The notes: a model not told the origin generated them from the sequence alone. A stretch of DNA of 64,000 nucleotides from Lasiodiplodia sp. COLG20 (GCA_009801085.1 VNWV01000001.1:2418001-2482000), one strand, 5' to 3'; positions 34,201-46,450 are shown, counted from the stretch's first letter. Translations and numbers: made by a program.

Positions 34201-36697
34201 AGCCGGTGACTGTCTGGCCCTCCTTGACGTCCTCGAATTTTGCGGGCAGAGTTCCCGACTTAGCAGCAGCGACCAGACTGGGCTTGTTGGAGAGCGCAAC
34301 CACGGGCCTCTTGTCGGACTTGGTGAGAATGACAAGATCCTCAAGAGTCTGTCCGACCCTGATCCTCTTCATCTTGGATTCCTCCTTCTTCTCGGAACCG
34401 TCGGTGAGGTGGCCCAATTTGAGAGTTCCCTTGATTGTTGTCCCTTCAAGCTCCACCGTAATGTTCTTCTCAGATTTCTCGGAAACAACGCCCTTGACGA
34501 TGCTTCCAGCCAACAAAGAGTCGAAGCCTTCTTGCTGAGCCACAGTGCGAGAAGTAGGGTCTCTGCAAGAGAGAGTCATCTTGTCGTCCTCTGCGTTGAC
34601 TGAAAGGACATTGACGGTGACGGTTTGCCCGACGCGGAAATGCTCAGCGGGATCCTTGATATAAGCCTCGCTCATCTCCGAGACAGGGAGGAATCCTCTG
34701 AGTTCGCCGTAGAACTGAACAATCGCACCGGCAGGGAGAATCTTGATGATGGTGCCGGGTGCCTGTTCACCGACCTGAACGTCGGAATAGTCCGCCCAGA
34801 CGGGTGCTTCGGAGTTGACGAGAGTCTTCTTCAGCGTAAGGCGAATCTGACGCCTTTCAGGGTCGGTCGACAGTACCCTTGCGGTGACTGCCACTCCTTC
34901 CCTGAACTTCTTCTCCGGGTGTTGAAGGTGGACGTCGGCAATGTGGGTCTCCGGAACCAAGCCGCTGATCCCATCTGCAAGGTTGACGATGACTACGCCG
35001 GAGCCCCTGGAGGTGATCGTGACCTTCTCGACTTTTCCCTTGACGACCTCTCCCACCTTGACATCTTCAACGCGAAGGAAAGGCTGATCAAGAATCTTCT
35101 TCTCGAGCGAAATGATATAGAGACCGTCGATAGGGTTATAACCCACGACACGCGCGCGGTGGGTCGAGTTGAGCTTGTAAGCGCCGGTAGTTTCTGACAG
35201 AGTGTCGATCTTGTCATCAGAAAGCCTGGAGATATGAGCAAAACCCGGGACCCTCTTAACACCAACGTCTAAGAACACTCCCAGAATCGGCTCGATTTTG
35301 GTGATCTTGGCCTCCTCCACGATGGATGAAACGGGAAGAGCAGCAAGCGGGGCCTTGGAATCAGCAGATTGGCGTTCCGAAAGCGACAGAACGTGGTCAA
35401 GAAGCGAAACTCCCAATTTGCGACTCTCCTCACCCGGGAAGGTGCAGATGATTCTAGCCTTCACCTTCTCGCCGATTTTGTATTTGGTAGTGAGGTCTTG
35501 CTGTGTTGAGCTTGCACCAACATGTACGATATCAGCCGTAGCATCGATCAGACCCATGATGGTTCCTGCCAAACCGGTTGCAGTGACCTCCGTAATGAGA
35601 ACTTCCACCGCGGTACCTGGGGCGAAAATGTCTACAGTAGGGGCTTCGGTGAGGAAGTTGGCCTTCTTGACATTGCCGAGTTTTTGAAAGTCTGTCGACA
35701 ACTTTGCGATCTTTCCATTAGAGCTCACACCAGTGACCATGCAAAGGAAAACCGTGCCCTTCTCAATCTTGGTGTGATCGATGCCATGGCCGACCTCCTT
35801 CGAGGACATGAAGCCCTTGATGCTACCATCGGCCAGGCCCAGGTCCATAACCAAACCGTGATCCTCCACGCTAACAACTGAGGCCTGCACCATGGCGTTC
35901 GGCACGAGGTCCGACTTGGATATCCTGTTGTTCGCATCTTGGGGTTTCACCGAAAGCTCGATGCGTTTCTTGTTCTTCTGGCTGCCCTTGGCAGAATCTT
36001 CGCCGGTGGAGGTGACGACAGCGCGCAAGTACTGGCCGAGTTTGAAAACATTCTTCAGTTCCACGTCTTCATCGTCATCTGAAGAGCCATCTGCATCCTC
36101 CTTCTCGTCCTGATCCAGCAGGGCTTCAATTCTCTCCGTGAATTGATCGGAAACGGCGGTCAAAGGAACAAATCCAATCAGGTTGTTGGGAAGTGCGAGA
36201 GCGATGTCGCGGGAAGTAATTTGCGTGACCTGTCCAAGAATCATTGAGCCGGGCGCTACACGCTTGTAGCTCAGGCCCTCAATTTTGATTCCAGCCTCCT
36301 CCTTCTCGGCAGCATCGCCCTTTCGAGCCTTGGACTTCCTCTTCTTCTTTGTCGCCTTCTGTCCCTCGGCATCCTCCATGTCCACATCATTGTCGCTGTC
36401 TCCACCCTTGGCGGCTTTCTTGTTTGACTGCTCGAACAGGACATCGCGGGCGGCTTCGTTCTGAATCTGCTTGTGTTCCAGAGGCGTGAGGACGCTAGCG
36501 CCACCACGGGGGAAAGACTGCTCCTCCTGCTTCAACACAGAGGCAACGGGCAGAGCTTTCTCCGCAGGCTTCGTCTTGGAGTCGTTCGGGGAGACATCGG
36601 ACTTCCGTTGGCGCTTCGCTGCGCGCTCGTCGGCGGAATGTTTTGTTTTTTTGGGTCCAGCATGATCGCTGTCGGCGCCGCGCTTTATGGGGGCCAT
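31247..36697 (-). CDS. RRP5: rRNA biogenesis protein RRP5
   Basis: Very large nucleolar factor needed for processing of both 18S and 5.8S/25S precursors in early 90S and pre-60S particles. Two exons, 36697-31856 and 31771-31247, encode about 1788 residues. The 84-nt intron has a GTAAGT donor and CACAG acceptor, and joins TSTGRHS to KADDLFQRM. A Lys-rich N-terminus is followed by an array of about a dozen S1 RNA-binding repeats (about 145-1390). Examples are GSMILGQVTQITSRDIALAL, GEVVKGKVEKVTITSRGSGV and GMVITGKVRKVEDFGVFIVV. An acidic linker (about 1400-1480) leads to C-terminal HAT/TPR helices from FERLLLGDPNNSTLWMQYMA to the end. The start MAPIKRGADSD is preferred to an in-frame ATG at 36850, whose extra residues are Arg-rich leader-like. 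It shares a divergent promoter with the CDT2 gene. Confidence 0.96.
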
Positions 36698-37263
36698 TTT
36701 GAGAGAGAGAGAAGGAGAAAGTGGTCGACTGCCGCTCAGCAAACGGCGTGCAGATTGGATGCGCGCATGGCGGGAACTTTTGCTGCGGCCAAAATTTTGG
36801 CGGCGACTCGATTCTCCGCCGGGCCGTCCTCGGCATGCATATCTTATCAAATGCTACTGGCCACTTCAATTTAACGGCTTGGCGCGACGCACCCGGCGCC
36901 ACATCCTGGACACGCGACAGCTTCGTTCTCGCGACGCGGCGCATCCGCTTGTCCCTTACCCTCTTCGGCCAGCGTTCCTTGTCGTGCGCGTTTTGCGGGC
37001 TGGGCTCAGCTAGCTGCGCCCCCACAGAGTCCGGCCCGCCGGCTCGTCATTGGAACGGGTCGCGGCTTCCTTCACGCTGCGTAAAGTGGCGCTTGGACGC
37101 ACGCAAAACGCGGGACGCGCGACGCGACTGTGGACCCGAACGAGCCCAGCCGCCTCCCAGGCCGCACATCATCTCTTTTCCTGCCTCCGTCATCCAACCC
37201 AACTCCCACCCGCCATTGCTCATGAGCACATTTTCTCCTTGCATTTCCTTAATCTAAGTAGCA
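36698..37263. promoter_or_regulatory. Divergent promoter region RRP5 / CDT2
   Basis: A 566-bp region between two start codons that point away from each other. It must contain both promoters. It has CT-rich leaders on both sides (GAGAGAGAGAAGG on the RRP5 side, read as CT on its strand). I see no TATA box in it. Confidence 0.6.
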
Positions 37264-39528
37264 ATGGCGGACCCCATCGGCCTCCCACTGTCCCAGGACG
37301 ACCTGTTCGACCAGATCCCCCCGTCTTCACAATCGTTAGCGTCATCACCTCCGCCGCCATCCTCACCTCTCCGGGGCCGCAGCAGCAACAAGATCAGGAA
37401 GCCTCCGCCTATTACTCCCAAGCGTTTCAACAAATTCTTTACTCCTAGGACTACCAGAAGCAGCACTGGCCATGGTGCCTCCGGCCGCCAGTTGCGTGAC
37501 ATCACCCGCAATGCCGTAAACCGGAAGAAGGCCACTCCCAGGCGTACTGTCGTCTTTTCGGACGCCAATGTTGCGGACTCCGAGAACTTCGTCACTCCCA
37601 AGCTTGGCTCCAACAAGAAAAGGAAGCTCCTACCTTCGCCTGAGAGTTCCCCTATCCAGCCATCGCCCTCTAAAAGAGCCCGGAGTTACACCCATACTGT
37701 CAATTTTGATATTGCCGAAGATGATGAGGTAGCTTCGGATGCTGAGACGACAATCCTCGAGGAGGACGAAGAGGAAGAAGAGGAGGAGGAAGTGGAGGTC
37801 TATCGCGAGCCAATTCGTCGTGCTCCGATTTCCAACACCTCTGGTCGACTCCTTACTCGGACGTTCGGTGGTCGGCGTGGAACAGGACGTGGAAAAATCT
37901 ATGATCATTGTGGTGATTGGAGGGATCAGACGGCCAACTTTTACACTGGAAGAGATGATGTTCATTCTTTCTCGTCGGATATTCCGTTCTGTACTGCCGC
38001 ATGTAACAGTACGTGCCCCCCCCTGTAACTGGGTGGGTGTTGTCAAGCTAACGTGCATCACAGCGAATTCCATGGTTGCCATTGGAGATGAAGACGGAAC
38101 CGTCGTATTGTTAGAGTCGGCTAAATCTAGCACCCCGCCTTTCGAAACCCCTCACGTCAAGTTTAGGCCGCACAGCAACGCTGTTATGGATCTCGCTTTC
38201 TCCTCTGATGACCTTTTACTCGCCACGGCCTCTGGTGACCAGACTGGCCATGTCATCGATGTCAAGACTCAGCAAAGCATTTTCGTCCTGGGTGGTTCTA
38301 CCGGTCACCAATCGTCTGTTAAACAGGTCCGATTCCAGCCCGGAAACGATGATATCGTCGTCAGTTCGGCCCGCGATGGCAGTGTGCAAATTTGGGATCT
38401 CAGGGTCAATGGATCTCACGGCGCTATTAGGAATCTCATTGGTTTCGATGGACAGTCGACCGTCCAGGAGAGCAATTGCCTATACATTGGCCCCTGGAAC
38501 TCAATCACTGGAGCCCACGCTGAGCGCCATAGCGTGGGCAATGTAGCATCGCATGCCAACGCAGCACACAGGTATAGCAACTGCCTAGTATTTACCAGCT
38601 TCGTTTACTCTCTTGCTAATGTCATAGCAGGGATGGTCCCTCGAAGGGTGAAGTACCTGGCCGTCGTGGCGATGTATCCATTACGGCTATTTCCTTCCTG
38701 AATTCACCAGGCCGCGAACACCTCCTGCTTACCGCCTCTGAAGCTTCTACAGCGGTGAAGCTCTGGGATATTCGCGGCAGGTATAACCGTCGCGCAGTTC
38801 CCATCGCTACTACCCGTCAACCAGAATCTCACAGCAAACATCGCCACTTCGGGATCAACTCACTTTCACTTAACGGTGATGGCAGTCGGCTCTATGCTCT
38901 AAGCAGAGACAACACCGTCTACGCATACTCGACGAGTCACTTGGTCTTGGGTCACGCCCCTGAGCTCTTAGCCACCAACAGCGACAAGAGGAAGTTTGCC
39001 AGTCCCGACAAGGAAGGTTTAGGACCGCTCTATGGCTTCAGACATCCCAAGCTCCATGCGACCAGCTTCTGGGTCAAGACTTCAGTCCGTAAAGCCAAGG
39101 GGGATAAGGAGGAAATGCTGGCTGTGGGCTCGAGCGATGGCTCCCCAATCTTGTTCCCAACCGACGAGACGATGCTCAAGCGCACCATGGCGCCGTCTTC
39201 CTCACGTCCATCCACGTCCGACTCTACGGTTGCCGGACCTCGCTCAATCCTTCGTCGCAGCATGTGTTCCTTCCACGGTCGTATGAACGACACGATACCC
39301 ATTTATAATCGTGGTACGCCGCTTGTGCGGGGTCACCAGAAGGAGGTTACGGGCCTGACTTGGACGAGCGAAGGCGAGCTTATCACCATCGGCGATGACT
39401 ATACGGCGAGGTGCTGGCGTGAGGACCGTGAAGTTGCCAGAGACCTCAGGGTTGGTGGCGAGGCTGGTGGGAGGAGGTGGAATTATGGCTGGGCAGATGT
39501 CGGCGCTGACTACGACGACGATGATTGA
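37264..39528 (+). CDS. cdt2: CDT2-like WD40 substrate receptor of CRL4 ubiquitin ligase
   Basis: Predicted DCAF that brings PCNA-bound substrates such as Cdt1 and ribonucleotide-reductase inhibitors to Cul4-Ddb1 in S phase. Exons are 37264-38008, 38064-38571 and 38631-39528, giving 716 residues. A basic/acidic disordered N-terminus (about 1-190, with an acidic run near 165-178) precedes the WD40 repeats. Recognisable blades include AIGDEDGTVVLLES, HSNAVMDLAFSSDDLLLATA, QSSVKQVRFQPGNDDIVVSS and KEVTGLTWTSEGELITIGDD. Two WDxR boxes that mediate Ddb1 binding are present, at 359-362 (IWDLR) and 463-466 (LWDIR). A PIP-box-like stretch RFNKFF lies at 54-59. Assignment to CDT2 rests on blade sequence and the double WDxR, not on a database search. 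Confidence 0.8.
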
Positions 39529-40062
39529 AAGACTGTTCCAGGCTGGAAGAATTGCTGCCAATGCGGGGTCATGAGTAACAACAGTCCTGCTTTACTGTAC
39601 CAACACCCGCACGGATCGCAGAAGGGAGAATTACCCTTTGGAGGGAAGATAATGGAAAAGATGCCGCCGATGTGCATCTGCGAGGGAACCTAAAATTATT
39701 AGATGAAGAGGCGTTGCAAGGAGGAAAGGTTAATGATTTGCGATTGGAAGAAAGGAGAAGATTAGCAAGATCTGACGAGTCAAGAGAGCCACGAGACAAA
39801 AGTCGTGGAACGGTTGCCTACAATGCTGTAGTTGTTTGATACCCCGTAGAAAGAGGCCGGTTATGTTGGTTAGTAGAGAGCGATATGTGCTGCGTGGAGC
39901 AGCACTATGGAATCGAGACGGATATTCTGTTCAACCAAGCATTGACTCGATTGGGATTTATGCATGAGTACGTGTCCGCTGCCCCCTTTCCTGCTTTGTC
40001 TGGGTTCACATGCATTCCATTGAAAAAGAATGTAGGTTCGGTGACCCGAGAACTTTGCGTCA
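39529..40062. other. Spacer between convergent CDT2 and monooxygenase
   Basis: Contains the two 3' ends. No further feature is seen. Confidence 0.5.
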
Positions 40063-41753
40063 TCAAACCAGCTCAAATCCAGAATATCCTGCTGCAGCAC
40101 AGTCCCTCAGCCGCGTATAGTACGTCTGCACACCACCAAGATACAGCAGTGGCTGCCTCTTCTTCCCCGGAATATTGTCGCCCATGTACCACTTCAGTCC
40201 AAGTCAGCAAAGATTCAAAGAATGCCACAGGAGGTTTCACTCACACTCTTAGTTTCCGGCAACAGCGTCTTAGACGCAATGTCATTGACCAGCTGCACCC
40301 ACTCCTTCTCGCTCTCGGGCTTCGGATCGATCCTCTCCAAGCCCCGGTCCCTCATATAGCGCATGACGCCAGCGATCCAATTGCCCTGCAACTCTGCGCA
40401 CGTGGGCCCGTTGCAGAATGCCGTCGGGGCATGGGGACCGTAAGTAAAGAACATGTTCGGGAAGCCCGCGGCGGACATGCCGAGATAGGTGCTCACGCCG
40501 TCGCGCGCCCACTTCTCCTTGACGCTCTTCTGGCAGGCGCCCGCAGCGCCGGTCCGGCGGATGTCGATCTGCATGATGCCGCCGGACAGGGCGTCGTAGC
40601 CGGTGGCAAGGATGATGCAGTCGAAGGGCCGCTCCACGCCGTCGGCGGTGCGGATGCCGTTCGGCGTGACCTCCTCGATGGGAGCGTCGTTGAGGTCGAC
40701 GAGGCTCACGCGGTCCGTGTCGTTGAAGACCTCGAAGAAGCCGTCCTCGAGCGAGATGCGCTTGCAGCCGAAGGCGTGCGGCTGCACCATGGGCGCCAGC
40801 TTCTCACGCGCGACTGGGTCGGTGATACGGGCACGCGTCTTGTCGCGCCAGAAGGCGTAGGCCTCGCGGTTGGCGGCCGGGTCAGTCAGCAGGTCCGGGT
40901 ACGCGCCGATCCAGTACTGGAAGTCGCCCTTGGTCCACAGGTCCTCGTACGTGCGGCGGCGCTCCGCGGCGCAGTCGTCGAAGGTCAGGCGCGGCAGGAA
41001 GTCGAAGTCGAAGCCGGTGAAGGTGCGGGTGCGCTGGGCGTAGAGGGCCGGATAGTCGCTCTTGGGGAGCTCTTGTTCTCCGGGGCTCGGGAAGTGCTTC
41101 TGGCCCATGGGGAGGGCGAGGTTCGGCGTGCGCTGGAAGACGGTGAGGTGGCCGGCCGTCTTGCTGAGCTCTTGCGTCAGCTGCACCCCCGTCGCCCCCG
41201 TGCCGATGATGGCAACACGCTTTCCGGCGAGGTCGATGCCTTCCTTGGGCCAGTAGGATGGGTGTAGCCACACGCCTTTGAAGCTGTCCAGCCCCTTGAA
41301 GTCAGGGATATACCGCTTTGCGGCGAAGCCCACGTTCAGCAGGAGAAACTTGACCTTGAACACCTCGCCCTCCTTCTGCGTCTTGACCGTCCATCGGTTC
41401 TCCTCATCGTCAAACGTCGCCGAGGTTACCGTGGTCTCGAACTGCGTGTCGCGGCGCAGGTCCAGCTTGTCGGCGACGTAGGCGAAGTAGGCCTGCAGCT
41501 GGCGCCAGCCGGGGAAACGATTGTGCCACGACCAACCCTTCCACAGCTCTTCTGGCTGAGAAAACTCGTAGAGTGGGACGCTGCTGTCGACTCGAGCGCC
41601 GGGATACCGGTTCCAGTGCCAAACGCCGCCGAAGTCGGTTCCGCTCTCGACCAGCCGCACTGAGTGGCCCTCCTCGCGCAGCCGGAACAGCTGCCACACG
41701 CCGCCGAACCCTGCACCTACGATTAGTGCGTCAAGCTCTGTCACAGACGTCAT
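40063..41753 (-). CDS. Baeyer-Villiger-type FAD monooxygenase
   Basis: Class B flavoprotein of the cyclohexanone/phenylacetone monooxygenase type. It uses NADPH and O2 to insert oxygen next to a ketone, and the substrate is unknown. Exons are 41753-40245 and 40191-40063, giving 545 residues. The FAD site GAGFGG lies at 13-18 (DALIVGAGFGGVW). The BVMO fingerprint FxGxxxHxxxWP is at 158-169 (FKGVWLHPSYWP). The NADPH site GTGATG is at 184-189. ILATGYDALSGG and TYGPHAPTAFCN are typical of the C-terminal half. The last exon supplies the conserved ending SWYMGDNIPGKKRQPLLYLG. Without it the frame would stop after ETKSVSETSCGIL, so the 53-nt intron (40244-40192) is well supported. The start at 41753 (MTSVTELDALIVGAG) fits the family, and the in-frame ATG at 41852 does not. 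Confidence 0.93.
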
Positions 41754-43084
41754 TCCGTACGGATGTATGCTTCTGACTCGTGCTGGAAATCGTAGCGTTG
41801 GAAAGGGAAAGTGTGCTTGTCGTGTAGTGAAAGCGTGCGGGGCAAACTTCACATTTATACTCGAAATATACAGTCAAATCCTCAGTTCCCACTTCGCACA
41901 AATACGTCAGACGGCACATCTACTATCGTATGATGGTATTTTGTCATAAGCTTTCAACTGATTTAGATATGGGTGACTAATGAAGATTCTTTCCTATAAA
42001 CTCTGACCGAAAAGAAACTAAACCTATAAAGGTACTATACAGCGGACTAGTGATGTGCGCGGACCGAGGGATGACACTCATATGCACTTACTTGCATATA
42101 TCTATGGACCTAACTAATGCTGACCTCACTCTCATTACTGTAAACCGTATAGGGCGATAATCCATTATGTGGCTGGACCTCTGGAGCCTAGCTTAGCGCC
42201 GGATCTCAACGTGAGGAGTAGGGCGTATGTCCGTAATTCCCAACATAGCGGCGTAGTGGGGTCCGCGGAACTTCTTCCCTTCTTGTCTGCCAAGTGTTTG
42301 GAGGCAATGGTATAGACAAGAAAAGCCTGCATATACGGGTGGCAATTCTATATCATCCTTGCGAGAGAGCATCCTTCAAGTACGCCAATTGCTTGCGTGG
42401 TCAATCCAGATCGCAGCTCTCATCTGCTGAATCCTCTTATCCTGCAGTGTGGTGGAATTGACAAGACACGATGGCTCGGCGGTGCGGGCCGCAGCTCCAC
42501 ACAAGTAGGCGGGGCCCCAGTGTGCGGCTACAGCCCCCACTTATGGGGTGACTTCTCCACCCGGCTCTATCTGGGTTCTCGTCCCGCGAAGTTCAATATT
42601 CGCAACCCAGTAAAAGTCTGGGGGGTACCCAGCATGTTCTCGGGCATTTCGCCGGACTTTTACGTATGCACCGATATGCTCCAATTGTCCTTGGCAGACA
42701 AGAACCATCAGCCTTGGTCACAAGAACTCGGATATGGGCCCTTAAATTCAATATTTGGATTACTGTAGCAGAGCAATCTTCAAATATGATGATCGGGAGA
42801 AAGACGGCCAGGCTGACGTCATTGTCGGAGAATTTTGGACCAATCTAGCTCTACTGTACGACACAGTAAGCTTCTCAAGCATCTGACAATGTAAAGCTTG
42901 GGCTTAGCACAGATGATTGATAATCGGTTCGGGGTTGTCGTGCGAGTGTTGCATGAGGCATTTTGATGCTAACAGCTGATAAATTAGAACACTTGGATCC
43001 ATAATATTCTTAGTCTTGCAACTGTTTCTCGACTATATTTAGAAATTAGGCAGTCACCATCTGATACTAAGATTCTGGATGCTC
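41754..43084. other. Spacer upstream of the monooxygenase
   Basis: 1.3 kb of mixed composition with no supported gene. The 123-codon frame at 42397-42768 has no domain. A GGGGTCCGCG decamer lies at 42258-42267, about 500 bp upstream of the monooxygenase start. CCCCACTTATGGGG at 42536-42549 forms an imperfect inverted repeat. The right end holds the 3' end of the Zn2Cys6 gene. Confidence 0.45.
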
Positions 43085-44916
43085 TTATAGCCGTTGAGAG
43101 TATGGTGTTGCCGCAATATTGAACTGTTTGTAACCGTTCGACTCATCATCCCGTACGCCACTACGACTTTGTACATCAACAGCCTCGCCCGCTCCAGTTT
43201 CCTCCAGATTAATCTTTAGAAACATGCCTTCACAAGTTTTATAGGCAATGCTATACGGTCCTGACCCCGCAGAGCCGAAGTGTGCCGGTGGGTGCTCTGG
43301 CGCATTAGATGGCACTTCCGGTTCGAAAAAGAATTGAATCCGCCGTTCTGTTGGCGGAACGACGTCCTCCTCGCTCATCCCAGCTTCTTCGATCTTGACG
43401 ATGGCACGAGCCATCCTACCGGCTCGCCTGGAGTCAAGCATCCCCTCTCGCCTGCATAGTTCCTCCATCAGCACGATGGCTTGTCGTCGGATACGCGGAT
43501 GACGACATTTGAGCGCGGTGAGATACAGAGGGCTCACAAGTTCCGCCTCAAACGTGAATGCTTCGTCGGGATGGTTACGGCAGCGGTCATTGCGTTTGGA
43601 GATGACATGGCCCGCGAGAGAGACGATCTTGTCAAACTCTGGGAAAAGGGTATCCCAGGCGCACTCGTTACTCGCCGTTGAGACTGCCATAAAGCTTTGC
43701 ACCATGTAGAAGTGCGCCTCGAGGATAGCTAATCCTTCCTCGAGATTGGAGAGTTGGGATGCATCCGAGCTGGCTTGGTCGCGTAATTTCGAGCGCGTGA
43801 GCGAGAAGCGTTGCCACCATTTGGCGGCCCGGAGCTCGAGCCGGACTTGTTGGATGATTTCGGCGGTGGATATGATTCCAGTGTACTTCGTGGGCGTGAT
43901 TGACCATATAAATCGGATCCCGTCGTTCATGAGATCAGTAAGCCCGTCTCGCGCTTCGGAAAGCGAGTCAAAGGAGGTGAAATCATCTACGTCGGTGCTC
44001 TTCAAGTGTATGGTTGGAGTCACTTCCCCTATAATATTTGAGAAGATAGATAGGCGACAGAAGATTGGTGCCAAATCGTCGTGAATGATTTGTATGTCTG
44101 GTTGGAGGTGGTTTGGCGTATGGTCGAAGTTATTTTCAAACGTGTGGAGAATATTGAGCCCAGACACCACGTGTGACATAGCAGCTCTGCTATCTCCGCG
44201 AATGAATTCAAGGCATGTGAACAGTAGACATGTTGATAGGTAGATCAACACAGACTGCGGAGTGCCTAAGTTTTGTTGGCAGAGATGATGAATGGACTTG
44301 TTGTAGTGTCGGAGGATTGAGGCACTGTCCGCTGGCTGACTTGAGCGTGTATTTGCTTGAGCCTGTTCGTAGGCCGAGCTAACTGCGATGAGGGCGTGGC
44401 GGATTGCAGGTTGCCTCTGGCTAAGCTGAAGCACGGTCCGCTTCCAAAAGCTTTCCTCCAACCATCCAGACAGACGTGTGGCAGCACAAGATACGAAGAA
44501 ATCCAGTGACCGACGCTCATCGGCGTTAGTTGGAAGACTAAAAATTTGGCGAGATGCCGAAGCGCTGGCAAGGACCTCTCTCGACGTGTGCTTTTGAGGG
44601 TTGGCATAACCGAGGCACATGCGGCCGCTTGTGACGCATCTATTGTTGGTAGCTTCCTAGTTAAATCACCTCAAAAGAGCTTATCGCACAGTGATTGCAA
44701 ATAACACCGCATGAAGCTACTCACTTCTGGCACTCGGGCTTCCGCTTATCGCATTTCACGCTTCGGTTGCTATAGATGCTATCAGCTTGCATTCCTATTG
44801 TCTTTTGAACCTGGCACGAACCGACAAGTATTGCAGGCATCTACTGTATCCGCAAGGCGCTGACGGGCCGCCTTCGCAGGCAGCTGCGCTTTCGTGTGAC
44901 CAGGGGCTAAGTTCAT
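43085..44916 (-). CDS. Zn2Cys6 transcription factor
   Basis: Three exons, 44916-44822, 44769-44725 and 44639-43085, encode 564 residues. Introns are 52 and 85 nt. The zinc cluster is assembled across all three exons: C28-x2-C31-x6-C38-x6-C45-x2-C48-x6-C55. It reads CNTCR|NRSVKCDKRKPECQK|CVTSGRMC, a perfect match to the fungal binuclear pattern. The single-exon frame seen alone (from 44620) would miss it. The rest is the helical fungal-specific regulatory region, for example SVLIYLSTCLLFTCLEFIRG and AAMSHVVSGLNILHTF. It ends in a polar tail (SNGYKQFNIAATPYSQRL). It probably acts as a nuclear activator or repressor at CGG-containing sites. The neighbouring monooxygenase is a possible but unproven target. 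Confidence 0.9.
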
Positions 44917-45471
44917 ATGGTGTGATATGTCGAAAACCTTTCAGGAGACGGATACCGGTAGTTGACAGTTCTTACCCCACTTATTCTTGTCGAGATTGCG
45001 AAAACCATACCACGTTTAGAAAAGCGCCTTGACTGGAAAATGCCATCAATTTTTGATGCGACCTAGCTCATCAAGGAAAACAATCAGAGGGGCACGTTTA
45101 AACAATATTGATTATAACCAGAGCTTTTAAAGCTTTAATTCCGCTCATGAATGGTCAATGAACAAAGTAAGGCCATCGCACGCGTTGGTATTCAGCCGGA
45201 TCCAAGTCCGCTAGACCCAGCCAATACCCGACGATACTGCGGTTCAAAATCACGCAGGATGTCAGCAATACACCAGAGCTATGAATGATTCCGCAATGAA
45301 TTCATAAAGCAGTACAGTACTTAAAGGTACCTTGACCGAGTCTCGCTATTTTCGACGCTCTTACACCATATATTTTGTTGCCAGTACAATCTTATTGGTT
45401 GTACTTATTCTGAGCTCGAAATCTCACCCGGTGTTTTCTATTCACCACTGCTGTAAAGGTGCTTTAGCATG
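44917..45471. other. Spacer upstream of Zn2Cys6 gene
   Basis: Promoter of the regulator plus the 3' end of the GT34 gene. No additional feature is recognised. Confidence 0.5.
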
Positions 45472-46450
45472 TTACTCCTCATTAGCATATCGTGTCCAGA
45501 ACTCCTCAATTTCAGCCGGATAGCCCGTCCGCCAGAACTCGAGCATCCAGTCAGGTGCGTGCCTCTCCGCAATGTCCAACCAGTATTCCATTTGCTTGCT
45601 CCTCTCCCCAACCCCCGCGAAGTGCACGAGAAAATCCCCACGCCGCGTCTGATGCGGCTGTAGTGTCTCGTCCTGGTGGCCCTGGTATGCGTTGAACCAC
45701 CGCTGCGGTACATAGACGGTGTTCGACTTGAACTTGTCCTCTTCGAGCAATTTTTCCATGGCACTCTGCTCCGTGAATCTGAGTTCCACGCCTGGCCGAT
45801 AGTAGCGGAAGCCTAGGATGTTACTGAACAGCTCAATGCTCCACTGGTTCACGCGCACCAAGAAAACGCCATTGTTCAGCCCATTCCAGTCCTTGGTGAC
45901 GATCATGTGCACATCGGTCTCCTCCTCGGGCGGAAGGAAGGCTTGCACGGGAACGCAGGGATTCAGGACGATGGTGTCCCGATCAACCCAGAGCAGCCAA
46001 TGCAACCTGTCTTTTTTCGGCTTCCTCATCTCGTCTAGTAGGACCGATAGAATGAAGGCGGGCTTGTTCCACAGGTCGTCGACCAGTCTCTCACGCAGAA
46101 GTAGAGGCCGTAAGCCATGTATTTTGTTGTGGATGAGGTGTGTTCGCTCCGCTCGTTCATAGATGGGCCTCCTTTTTCCAAAGAGAGCCGAGCATTTTCC
46201 GACGCGGATATCCGAGAGCGACGACAAGGAGCCGTTTCGAGAGGAGAGATTGCACAGTAATTCTTCTGGAGAAGGCTGCTCTGGAGGTGGTGGCGGCGGT
46301 TTTGAATAATACCTGTGTCGATCATTAGAGAAAGAGTAAGGATGAAGAGGTGTTTTGAGCCACTGACAGGGATAGCGCGTTTCTCCTCGTGAAAATTGTT
46401 ATGCCCACAATCAATAAGCAAACACTTAGAAGAAGCGGAAGAAGCTTCAT
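45472..46450 (-). CDS. GT34 family (GMA12/MNN10-type) glycosyltransferase
   Basis: Predicted type II Golgi glycosyltransferase of the alpha-galactosyl/alpha-1,6-mannosyltransferase family. Exons are 46450-46368 and 46312-45472, giving 307 residues. The 55-nt intron has GTCAGT and CACAG ends. An N-terminal signal-anchor (MKLLPLLLSVCLLIVGITIF) is followed by a Pro-rich stem (SKPPPPPPEQPSPEE) and the catalytic domain. Family marks are ERTHLIHNKIHG, NKPAFILSVLLDEM, the DxD nucleotide-sugar motif D138-R-D140 (LLWVDRDTIVLNP), NNGVFLVRVNQWS and DFLVHFAGVGERSKQM. An in-frame ATG 31 codons upstream exists. The MKLL start places the anchor at the N-terminus and is preferred. The acceptor sugar chain cannot be told from sequence. 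Confidence 0.9.

Noticed and set aside
39885..41267. 460-codon open frame on the + strand across the monooxygenase gene
   Set aside because: It lies antisense to the GC-rich BVMO coding sequence, which has clear FAD, NADPH and fingerprint motifs. The + frame has no domain and a repetitive Gly/Ala/Val/Glu composition.
42397..42768. 123-codon open frame upstream of the monooxygenase
   Set aside because: No domain, no splice sites giving an extension, and composition like the surrounding spacer.
40063..46450. BVMO plus regulator plus glycosyltransferase as a secondary-metabolite cluster
   Set aside because: No polyketide synthase, NRPS, terpene cyclase or transporter is present. Proximity alone is not enough.
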